A stretch of DNA of 64,000 nucleotides from Motacilla alba alba. Lineage: Eukaryota; Chordata; Aves; Passeriformes; Motacillidae. The translations under genes and the position numbers were made by a program. The notes under the pieces are model-generated. The model was given only the letters and a program-made list of their open reading frames with translations, did not search any database and had not been told where the DNA came from. The stretch covers positions 66,093,801 through 66,157,800 of the forward strand of contig NC_052017.1 of assembly GCF_015832195.1 (NCBI RefSeq), read 5' to 3'. Positions 24,526 to 35,352 of the stretch are shown here, piece by piece; position 1 is the first letter of the stretch, and the number at the start of each line of letters is the position of its first letter.

Positions 24526-27500
24526 GTGATGCTTACATTTTTGCCTTGGTATTTGCATTTTCCCAATTAATGGTGTCTAAATGTGAGGGGAAAGGGGCAA
24601 TGATACACAGCTATAAAATGGCAGAAAAACTGCTGTGGCTGCAAATTGTCCAGAATATAGCAGGATTTTAAGAACACACTCTAGGCAGGGATGCCTCAGC
24701 AAGCTCTCACTGTATTAATACAATGCCCTCTCTTTCACTTCAGTTGTGTTTCTAATAAAATCACCAAAATATGTACACTCAGTTGTTGTCTGGAGCAGCA
24801 GATAAAATGGGCACCTCAGTACTGCTTTCTGATCTTGGTACCCAAAAGGGGAATTGAAATGCCCTAGTTTGGTCCTCACACTCGTGTGCTAACATCCAAA
24901 ATAGAGTTATCACTAGGGTTACAGATATTGGAGAAGGCTCTGTATCACATGAGGATTGTATATAGTGAACAAGCAATAATCTTTGCCTATCTCATGAAGC
25001 TGGAGCATTTTATCTACACAGTACATTTGAGGAGGTAAATGCATTTAACCAGAAAAAATCCATTTAGAAATTGTGATCATGGATGTCATAGACACTACTA
25101 GTAGTGTCCTGAAACAAGTTCCATTTGTATAAAAATTTAAATGTCTGCACACACGGTGTCTAGAGATGCCTTTGGTTTGACAATATTTAACAGTTGTGTG
25201 CAGGGAACCCAGCGATTTGCACAGTTGTTGTTTGATCTTACTTGTTGATTTTAAATAACATCAGCAGGATGCTTGCCATTAACAAAAGATCAGCTTTAGT
25301 AAAATATCTTTTGGCTAATTGAGTTTAGCCTTCTGATATCTTCCTGAACATCAAAATGTTAATCAGTTGCAACAGCTAAATCAGCATGGCAGACTCTGTC
25401 TCTACAGCAAGATAGGGTATTAAATATCTATTAACCTTAAAAATTACCTGCTTTTGGTATTCATTAACACCAAAGATCACCAAAGACTTTTGATTAATTC
25501 AAACCTGGCCTACACATAAAAGTTCTGTGAAAGCGTGAGTTTCAATGGTAACACCATGGAAGTGACACAGTAGGGAGGTAGGAGTGTCAATGTAAATGTA
25601 GTCACACAGCAAGCACAGCCTTCCTGCTGCTTCTTTCCTCTAGTTGTCCTCTGTAAGGATTCTCAGCCAAACCACACCTTTACTAGTGTAGGTAGATCTT
25701 TTGTACACAACTCAGCAAAATGTAACTTCTAATATAAAGCCCAAATACATTTCTGGCTTGGAGAGAGAAAGACCAGTGTAAACCTATGGCATAAATATGT
25801 CAAAACATAGGTGATTATGCCTTTAAATGCTGATAAATGAGACCATGAGCTATGCTAAGCCCAGATTTCAGCTCCAACAGCTTCCACAGTGGTACTCTGC
25901 CTTTTTTGTCTCAGTGGCAAACTCTACAAGGTTCGGTAGGTTATTTGGCTCTGCAGGCATACATTTACCATGATGGTGAAAGTCTGAAACCCAGGGAGTA
26001 TCACAGGCGAGTGCCCTTCAATTTTCCTACTTAGTCAAACCAATCTTGCACATTCTCAGGTGCTATTGGAATGTTCTTTGACTGGCAGGACTAGAAATTA
26101 AATTATTGAAAAGATAATCAATGAGAGCCAGTGATCATTAGGACTCTTCACAAGAGGAACAGTTGAACTGAGTTATGCTGTTATTGGCACAAGCCAGCAG
26201 CAAGTATTTTTAACACATGGGGGATGTAGTTTCATTGGCAACAGCAGCTTTAAAAATCAACCAGTGCCCAAAATTTCCAAAAAGAGATCTAAAACAAAAG
26301 TGAATTTCCTAATGTAAACTAAAGTGAGTCCATATTGGACTCCGAGTCTAGACAAAAGGATATTCAGTACCTGCACAGGTATGTCAGCTTCATTTTGTAT
26401 AGCAGTAGGTAACAGTTTCTCTGCATTAATTTGAGGTCAAAATTGCTCAAGAGAAATATTTCCTTCTACCCATTCCCTTTGTGACACTTTTTCTCCAGTA
26501 ATCTTGCAAAAGGACTCAATGTAAAGTTACTATGGTCATTCTTATTGCACACAGAAAAAAGCTGATTGAACTTTTTACCTTTTGGTTATGCTTTTGATCT
26601 GTAGCCCACATGAGCTCATTAAGATCATATTATTTAGCTTAAACTTCAGATACTTCACCATTTCTCACAGTAGCCCCAGGCTGGGTGTAGAGTAATATTG
26701 TTCATGCCGGCTTCCTGGCATGGCAGCATGTCATAAAGTATCTGCTGGGATATGAAAGAAGAGGTGGGCTGGGGGATGGAAGATGGAATAAAGAGGCTTA
26801 GACACTTAAGAGAGATTGCAAGGAGAGGTCAGTGCCCATCAGATGGTAGGATACAGAATCCCAATTACTCAGGAATGCTCAGTGTGGGCTGCCTGATGCT
26901 GACTGCAATAAATCTTACGTCAGGCATTAGGAACACCTGGTTTCAGATGAGAACACTTTTCTTAGGTCCGTCTAAATCAATCCTCTTTCTTCCCCTTGCC
27001 TGCACTGATCTCTATCTAGTGGGGGGGAGGGGCAAAAGCAACAGGCAGGTGATCTTATTATGGGTCTTGTCAGCCTCACTAATGCAAAACAGGTAACAGG
27101 CAGAGGAGACAAAAAGGAGAAGGTTTAAACTGGGCAATAGCTCCTGTCACCTGCCTTGAGATTTGAGAGGAGCTTGGCATATGTCATAACACTGGATTCT
27201 TTCCAGCCCACATTCAGATGTCAGATGAGCTTGATGGTCATGAGTCCATCCATTAAAAGCTTTTAACATTGCTGACCTCCTGCATAGCTTGGGTCCATTG
27301 TTCTACTGGGAGAAGAAGCAGGGAGATAAATAGAGTTCAGCCACTGTCAGCTCTGTTAATCTAAATCAAAATAGTGATTTCAGGGAACTTAGTCTGACTA
27401 CATTCACTATAGCCCGACCTTGCTTTTAAAAGACAAAAGGATAGCCCTTAATTTTTTAATTTTTTTTAATAAGGCCATGAGCATTAGACTGTTTACAGAT

Positions 27501-27858
27501 TTGTATATTTTAGCTTTGCTGTCTGAGAAGCATTTGCTGTCTGATTTAAGCATTTTGCCTGGACTGAAACATCAATAGGATCCTTTTCCTCCAACCTGCT
27601 CTTATAAAAGTTGTTTAATATCTCAGAGATCTCTACTTTTCTATTAAATTCTGCTGATATTGGTAAAGAATTCAAAATTTACCAAGGAGGGAGAGATAAG
27701 TACACTTGCACAAGAAGAGGTAAACTAATTATTCCATGAGCTTGTTCCTTGTCAAGTAGCCTGAAAATCAGCTATCAGGCAAGCTGGGGTTGTGGTTCAC
27801 TGTGTTGCCCATTTTTCTTTCTAAGTTTTCTTTTACCACTCTACTTTTGCTTTTTCTT
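24526..27858. other. Single-copy non-coding DNA
   Basis: No gene recognised. A 114-codon plus frame at 26752-27096 has no domain and lies in ordinary sequence. The stretch includes the 18-bp palindrome at 25091. Confidence 0.5.
25091..25108. repeat. Perfect 18-bp palindrome
   Basis: GACACTACTAGTAGTGTC is identical to its reverse complement, with no spacer. It could be a chance event or a dimeric factor-binding site. Confidence 0.9.
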
Positions 27859-27880
27859 AAAAAAAAAAAAAAAAAAAAAA
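27859..27880 (+). repeat. (A)22 homopolymer
   Basis: A pure run of 22 A, followed shortly by a 9-nt T run (27897-27905). Confidence 0.95.
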
Positions 27881-29814
27881 GGCAAAAACTTCCCAATTTT
27901 TTTTTCTTTCTCTCAAGATGGGGTTTTCACTTTTGAAGAACTCCTGTGATGCCCCCTAAGACATAATAGGTAATCACATGGCCCAGTTACAAATGGAGAA
28001 TGTATGTGCAGCCACATGGTGGTCTGTAGGTATGTGACTGTCCCAGCACTGCTGTCTGTCAGCATCCACTGCAAACAGACATCTACTTCTGACCCTGGCT
28101 AACACATTCATGCAATTTTCCATTATGAGAAATGCCAGTTCAAGGCCTTAAACAAGGAAGGAAATAGAATAAAGTCTTCACACATGCACCCAGTGGCTTG
28201 CTGGCTGCCCCATTGCACCCTGTGAGTAGCCACTGTGTTCCCAAGAGCTTCAGGGAGAGTGTCACCCACAGCACTGGCTGTGGGTAATGAAAGCACTGGA
28301 GAATCTGCCACTTGGGATCATTTCAGAAATGGTTCTCATTGGGCTGCCTCACTGAAAATCTTCTCCCCCTGGTATATACAGCAGCACCACAACTCAGTGC
28401 ACTCAAAGCTACAGGAGCCACTGAAAAACTTCACAGTAAATTAAGTGCAATTAGCAGAACAAACATCACTACTGCTAGCCTCATAGTCTTGTAATTATTC
28501 TGATAGCACTTATTATTTGGGCCATTTCTCAAATCAGTGGTCTTTGTGAATGAATGTCATCATAATTAAGTCCTTTTTCAAATAGAGTATCCCTGGGTAC
28601 AGTAAAGGGGAAGAAGGGGTTAGATCTTCTAATTGAAATAAACACTGCAGCGCCACTTGTCAGACTCTGTCAGGTGAGTGCTAGAAGGACAGCTACAAAA
28701 AGACCCCATGACCTGGTTCTTCCTGACTACATCAGTGTTTAGATTGAATTTTTGAGCTGTATCCAGATGGCACTGTGACGCAGACTTCAGGAGAAAATCT
28801 GGCTAGTAGTGTAAAAAGCCATGTGTCCAGCAGTAGACCCACATTAATACTGGTCCTCCATGGGTCTGTGAAATTCTGTATCATTACTGGATGATGTAAC
28901 TGAAGTGCACAACCTTTCAAACACAGGCAGATCTTCTCAGGGCAGATTTTCTCAGTGCTTGGCAGCCCTGTTCATTGCCCGTTGCTGCCTGTGAAAGCAT
29001 TCTGCACTTAGGCTTATATTTAACATAAAGAGTTAAAACCCAAAGAGTTTGCCAAATAGGAGCCAGCCTGGCTGGGCTGAACGCTGAGGTTTAGTGTCTG
29101 CAGTGCATCACTGGAAGCACAGAAACAAGATGCATCCTTAGGATCCTCACAACAGGTGTCTTGAGATCAGATGTGAGATGGGCTGGCATTGTCAGCATCT
29201 CAAATTCCTTCTGAAGCCAATGGATCTGTTCATCTTTACAGCCTCTGGGAACCTGTTAGCTGTACTGCTGTTTTACTGTCCAGATATAGATGGAGGTGAC
29301 TGACTTCAAACAGCCAGGCTCAAAAAGCTGCGGCTACTACTGCTAACAGCATAGTTATTCGAAAAAGTTCAACACCTTTCCTGCTCTATACTTACTTAGC
29401 TCCACCAAGTGACAAAGTGGTGGTAATTTGTTCCATTTTCAACGACCCCAAGTGTAAGGGTGAATTGAGGACTCCTCTGTTAAGAGCATCAAAATAGGGA
29501 AGTGTTAAGAGACTGGAAATTACAAGACCTCATGTCAGAAATAAACTCCTGTAATAAAGATTCACAGTTGTGATAATTCTCTCTGCATAGCACAGGCCAG
29601 GCATGGATAAGTGCCTGCAGAGATAAGGGGTAAACAGACAAATAAAAACTGCAAAAAAACATATGAAAGGATAATAGTCATAGCTAAAGTATCTGATTTT
29701 GACTCTTTAGTTCACAATTTACTACTACTGAAGGTTTTCTACAGTACTTAAAGGCCAGAGGCCTGCAGAATTTTAGGCAAGGGAATGCCAGACTCATTTG
29801 TCAGAGAGGAGGGG
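27881..29814. other. Non-coding DNA with a 15-bp tandem duplication
   Basis: No gene recognised. The one structural feature is an adjacent 15-bp duplication at 28926-28955: GGCAGATCTTCTCAG, then GGCAGATTTTCTCAG, with one mismatch. Confidence 0.5.
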
Positions 29815-29828
29815 CCACTAGGTGGCAC
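29815..29828 (+). promoter_or_regulatory. CTCF-like binding motif
   Basis: CCACTAGGTGGCAC, preceded by GG, fits the vertebrate CTCF core (CCAC-Y-AG-R-K-GGC-R-C) at every core position. CTCF anchors chromatin loops and boundaries. A 14-base match of this quality is uncommon by chance but not rare genome-wide, so occupancy is unproven. Motif orientation is forward on the plus strand. Confidence 0.5.
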
Positions 29829-30028
29829 AAAGGTTGCCTAATTTAAGCAAATTCTCTGGTTTGAGATTGGAAAATGTCACTTCGAGTGGTGAACTGCAGC
29901 TTTATAAATGCAACCTTGTAATGCAACCAGCAAGGGAAATACACTGATGTTCAGAATCTCGGGGTACTTTTGGTCCTTCCTGTACATTGTAAGATTGTGT
30001 AGTTCTGATATTATTGTCTCCTCCCTTC

Positions 30029-30046
30029 AAAAAAAAAAAAAAAAAA
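30029..30046 (+). repeat. (A)18 homopolymer
   Basis: A pure run of 18 A followed by CAAAACAAAG. Confidence 0.95.
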
Positions 30047-31015
30047 CAAAACAAAGCTGCTTTGTTTTTCAAAATAATTGACTCAATCTCAGGAAAAGTA
30101 ATTCTGCAAAATAAGAAGAGAAGAAAAAATATATACCAATGCTTCTTGTATTACAAACAAAAAATGTATAACCAGAACGAGTGAAAGATTAATTGTACAA
30201 AAATATGGAAGAAAACATGATGTATTTAAAAAATTATATTTTGCGTTGCTCTGTAGTAAAGTCTAGAGGAAGCCTCAGTGGCAAGACATCGTAACATCAA
30301 GCATGTAGGATAATTTTTGAAAGAGGTGAGAATGACATCAGGAAAAAAGACAGAAAGAAGAAAAAAATGTGTGGTGGTAGAGGTTGTAGCAGGGAAAATT
30401 TGTAACCTGAGAGGCAGTCAGATATTGTAGGAGTCATCCTTACTCATGAAATCTCGGAGGCACTTAAATATCCCCCTCATTAATAACAGAGAAACAACCA
30501 AAGACCAAACACTTTGGCCTCAGTGGACATGCAAGGAAGATCTCAGCATTTCAGCATTCATCTGACCCCCCCCCCCAGCCATACAGAATATTGCACAATT
30601 TGCTGCTGGGGCTGCAAACTGTCTGAGCAATGCCTTACACACTACATGAATATCCACAGAGTCATTCTGGTCAAGGAGAGTCAACCCACAATCTGAAATC
30701 AGTTTTAATGAGAAGACTTTGATGGGCATTATGTCAGCTTCTTTCAACCTTGGGCTTTTGATTGACTGCTGAGGACTGTCCTTTAGATGATAACAAGGAT
30801 GCTGTCAGTCCTGCACAGATAGCCTGCACCAGGCTTGAATGCAAAAGCAAGTACTCAGTGTATCATACATGCTCTTTCTGCTTCAGAATGAATTTCTGCT
30901 TGAATTAATGTCACTGTAGGTAGTATTTAAAAACCAGTTATGGATGACACCATAAAAATTAGTTGCTCCCCTCAAGGAGCATCTAAACTATGGGCCTGAT
31001 CACAAAAGTGGAGGA
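30047..31015. other. Non-coding DNA with a C11 run
   Basis: No gene recognised. A run of 11 C occurs at 30566-30576, and the flanking open frames on both strands (30514-30747) are uninformative. Confidence 0.5.
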
Positions 31016-31180
31016 AGGAGAGGAGAGGAGAGGAGAGGAGAGGAGAGGAGAGGAGAGGAGAGGAGAGGAGAGGAGAGGAGAGGAGAGGAGAGGAGAGGAG
31101 AGAGGAGAGGAGAGGAGAGGAGAGGAGAGGAGAGGAGAGGAGAGGAGAGGAGAGGAGAGGAGAGGAGAGGAGAGGAGAGG
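31016..31180 (+). repeat. (AGGAG)n pentanucleotide microsatellite, polypurine
   Basis: Seventeen perfect AGGAG units span 31016-31100. A 2-base AG slip follows at 31101-31102, then about 15.6 more units to 31180. The whole 165-nt tract is pure purine on the plus strand, a composition able to form triplex (H-DNA) structures. The Glu/Arg/Gly frame at 30990-31187 is translated repeat, not a gene. Confidence 0.97.
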
Positions 31181-33162
31181 GAAATAGAAGCTATTGGAAA
31201 AACTCTTTTTGACTTTCAGCCCTGCTACTGCAAATATGAAAAAGCAAGATGTTCCTTTGAGAAGAAATTAATGAAATTCAGTTTTCTACTGGTTCACTTC
31301 CTACTTTCTCACAAATAGTGACATCTGCTAACACCTCTGTACTTCAGATGTCAGAGCAAAGCAGTTCAAAAATCCCCAGACAGAGAAATAAAAAAAAGAA
31401 GAAAACCTTTGTCAATGACAGATTTTTCAGAGAAAACCTTTGTATTGAATATTGAGTCCTAGAAACATGATTACATGTTGGAAAAGAAGTATTGTTTTTA
31501 TAAAAAGACTCATATGAATAAGATTTTGAATTCTACTGCAGCTCATCTAAGTACAAAATGGCCACTCTCCCCGAGCTATATCCTTCAATGAAGCTATGAC
31601 TAAGGCATGCAATAAGCTGGGAATTTTTACCCTTGAATATTCAAAAAAAACCATGGATTCTCTCTCTACTTTTGTTCACGACATACAATATTATCATATG
31701 ATCAGGCTGAAAATACCATTTATCTGCTGGGAAAAATTATCCCTGGTTCCCACAAGATTGCATTTGATATTAGCATTCCACTGTTAAGCGGTTTATAAAG
31801 GTTAATAAATAATTAATGGATGTTATAAGCACATTTCAGATATGATCAGTATATGCAGTAGATGCATATCAGTATGTGCAATTGTAGTTGGCTATGTGGT
31901 ATTGGGCTGCTGTAGTCCATTTATTAAAACAGCTGCAAATAATTTAGTAACTCTCTCTACACTTCTTATATCTGGAGGAATAACATGAAGTGTGACCAAA
32001 AAAGGAAGAAAAATTCTTCCACTTTCTCAGCACTACAGGTCAGTTTAATTTGACTTTGAGTTGGTCCTAACACATTATTCAGTTTTATCATTGTTGTTTT
32101 AATTCTAGAATCTATTAAATGAGATACTAATCCATGAGATTTAAAATCTTTATTGTGGGAGAGCAACAAGGCCCTGAAACAACAGGAGAGATTAACATTT
32201 GATAAAAATTCTTGAGGAATTAAACTTGCATATTGTAAATGCAGATGTGTATAAGATAGATTTGTGGTACAATATATCTTGTCACTTTCCCACTGTATCA
32301 CTAACTGGGAAACTGGATCATACAAAAATGTTGATGTAGGATCAGGTGCATATTTTCTGCCCATTTTTGATAGGACCAAACCTGAGGTGGTCTATTGGGT
32401 TTGGTTTTTGAGGATTTTTAAGGATATACATTCTGAACAAAGACTCTAAGAAGGTAGTAGCAAATAAAAGGGGTACACCTCTCTGTACCAGCCAAAATTA
32501 CCCACTCTGCCTTATCCAAGCTAATAATGATAAAATCTTTCTACTTAAAAGGGCTGTTGGCTTCACGGTGCTCTACCTAGGGACTCTGACAGACCAGCTG
32601 ATAAATACTGGAGTGTACAACACCACTGCCTTTCACCACACGTGCCATCCTTCCTCCAGGAGCTTCTGCCCTGTGTCTGTGGCTGCGGAACAGAACGTGT
32701 AAGGCTCTGCATCATCACCACTCTTCTGGAGTCTGTGGTTAACCCTGAGGTGCAGGTTCATATCAATCCCTTGGCTGTGCAACAAGGTGCCTACCTAGGG
32801 CATTGCATGGAAGGAGGAAGCATAACATTTTTGGACAGCAAGATTTGCAAACTCTTTTTGTTCATCTTCCTCGGGCAAACAGAAAGTTTCTAATACCACA
32901 TCCCTTATATTTTCTCTTTTAACCTGACACTTAACTTTGTCTTATCCTTCAGGCTGTCACAGTATTTTAGATCTTAGTCGCATGAAGAGCTGTAAACTGA
33001 GAGCAATATCTAATTCCCTCTCAATTCAATCCTTCCCAAAAGATCAGGAACCCTGTCCAGTGTATTTCTGTGAAACAGGGGCCAAGACATTCCAAATACT
33101 TTTGCCAAAATTTTAGTCAAAGTGGATTTATTGCTGTTAGAAATACATATTCGTATAATGAT
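31181..33162. other. Single-copy non-coding DNA
   Basis: It contains a 137-codon minus-strand frame (31966-32379) and an overlapping plus-strand frame (32264-32449), neither with recognisable domains or codon bias. The frame at 32642-32893 is also unrecognised. No interspersed repeat was identified. Confidence 0.45.
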
Positions 33163-33228
33163 TAACAGCAACAGCAAGAGTAGTATCAGTAGCAGTACCA
33201 GTAGGAACAGCAATATAGTAGTAGTAAA
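33163..33228 (+). repeat. Imperfect AGC/AGT/AAC triplet-rich tract
   Basis: A mixture of ACAGCA, AGTAGTA and CAGTA units, apparently a degenerate trinucleotide microsatellite. It produces a Leu/Ile/Val-rich spurious frame on the minus strand. Confidence 0.75.
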
Positions 33229-35304
33229 ATAAATACACCTGGTTTGTGCCTCAAGGTTAAAATTTTTGGGTTTTGAGAAACTGTTAAAAACTGATTAGTC
33301 GAACAGTAGCCAGGAAGATGGCAGCAATGAACAGGGGAAATTAAATAACAACTACTTAAGACACATGACTTATTTTTGCTTAGAGAAGGATCCAAAGTCA
33401 CATCTGAACTGACTGAGTTGCCTGCTTACTTCATTTTGCCTAATTATTACCCACCAGTACTTGGAAATTCCTCTCAGTGCACATCAGGGGCTCATTAAGA
33501 TTTTATTTTGATCAATATAGACTATTTTGCTTGCATTTGCAAATTTATCAGTTTATGTTTTTCTGAAACCTCAAGTCCCAGCACTTCCATGGGGATTTCT
33601 AAGCTCCCATAACATTCCCTATCTCTGCAATGAGCACGACACGGAAAGCTCTGGCCCCTGAAGCCAATGACAAACTGATACTAGCACAGTGAATCCAGAA
33701 TTTGAGTAGCACACTATATCTTGCAGATTCTTATCTCTATTTCCTTCTGATCCTCCAGATTTATTGCACTTCTGAACGATGCTGTGGTAATTAACTAATC
33801 AGCGCACAGTATTTTCCTTTTAACATAAAAAGTTATTTTTTCTACTTAATCATTCACCATGTCAAGAAATTAAAAAAGAATATGTTTAGGGATTTGCCCT
33901 TGATTAAAACATAAAATGTGGCAATAAATATTTTTTATTGGTTATAATACCTTTACTTTATTAGGAAGGTAACAGACTGCTGGTTAACTGATCATGAAAT
34001 ATGAATTTAAAAGAAAAATATATGGTAGAGAGTAATTTCTGTTGTGTCTGCCTGGGTTTTATGTCTTCTTGTCTTCTTTTAAAAATTTGAGCTTTTCTAG
34101 TCTGTTTCTTACTAACTACTTGATGTGATATTACACAAGTCAGTGCAGTGAAATAGCAGATTTTGAACTGATGTTAGCACTTGCTTTACTTGCTTGTTAA
34201 TGCCATTCTGCTGTATAGATTATTAAGCAGAATGAAAAATAAAAAATAACTTTCAGCACTGGTTTCAAAAAAACTTTTACAGTATAATTATTTTTTATAT
34301 ATATGTATATATTTTATATATATACTATACCTACTTCGTATCTTATATAAATTATCTGCAACATGCACATGTACTTGAGCTCATAAGAATGAATCAAAAG
34401 CTTTGCCAAAATACTTTACTGAACTGGGGGGATGACACACACTTCATTTCAAAAATCATAACAATATGTTGCAATTATCATTATGAAAATCCACCTAAAA
34501 CTGCAGAGCAAGTTTGACACTTTGTGTCAAGCCTTAGTGTTCTAAGGTGTTTGTTGTATATTAATAGCACATTGCAATATTTATTAAAAATTCTAAAAAG
34601 CTTATTTTTTAGGTATGTTTTACAGAGTCTTTATTTCCAACTCCACTAATGCTACATAGTTGGGGATCTTCTATGCCTACTTCTCATTTAATAAAAAAAA
34701 ATCTTATTACTGTAAAATTCCATTACTCTTATGCCTCCCTATGTAGTACAATGTTAAGTACACTACAATACCAAGTCCCAGATGGAATACAATGCTGTAA
34801 TTCAATTGAGGGATCCTGCTAATGTCCCACACTGAAGAATATTGCTTAAGGGTTTGGGTATGGTAGCAAACCTCTCAGCCTGGAGACTGAATTACAACCT
34901 GATTCTTCAATCTGGGCCTTTGTGCCACTCTTTGCAGTTTACAGGACCCTGATTTTTTGTAAAACATCTGTAAAACAATTATTACAATTTAAAAAAAAAA
35001 AAAAGAGAGAAAGAAAAAAAAGCACTTTAAATAAAGTTTGTCCATAAGAATTATGCTATTATAAGACAGCTGGGGTTACGATGAGCCCAGAACAGAAAAG
35101 GAAGGTTTTCAAAACATGTTAAAGATTGCATGGAAGGTCTGCTGAAGGAGGGTTCAATCCAGGCATTCCCAGTTCTCTTGGAAATGATCGCTGGTTGACT
35201 TCTCAAAGATAAATCATGGGGGTAGGTCTGAGCCTTGATCTAGTTGAAGAAATAGTCATGAAGATTATAATCTCCTCCCTTTAGATGTCTAATATCACAT
35301 TTGA
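33229..35304. other. Very AT-rich non-coding DNA
   Basis: Includes an imperfect (TA)n tract at 34295-34330 and a 14-nt A run at 34991-35004. No gene or mobile element is recognised. Confidence 0.5.
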
Positions 35305-35352
35305 CCCTGAAGCCACCTGCCAAACTTTCCCTGAAGCCACCTGCCAAACCTG
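35305..35352 (+). repeat. 24-bp tandem duplication, 2 copies
   Basis: Two adjacent 24-base units, 35305-35328 and 35329-35352. Both begin CCCTGAAGCCACCTGCCAAA and differ only in their last three bases. Confidence 0.9.

Noticed and set aside
23242..24671. Series of plus-strand open frames of 60-121 codons
   Set aside because: They lie antisense to the dead CR1 element, and their openness reflects CR1 sequence rather than genes.
30990..31187. Open frame encoding a Glu-Glu-Arg-Arg-Gly repeat protein
   Set aside because: It is the AGGAG microsatellite read in frame, with no independent coding evidence.
31966..32379. 137-codon minus-strand frame
   Set aside because: No recognisable domain, overlaps an opposite-strand frame, and composition matches surrounding non-coding DNA.
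35140..35170. GGGTTCAATCC, resembling a tRNA T-loop
   Set aside because: No matching acceptor stem, D-arm or anticodon arm around it.
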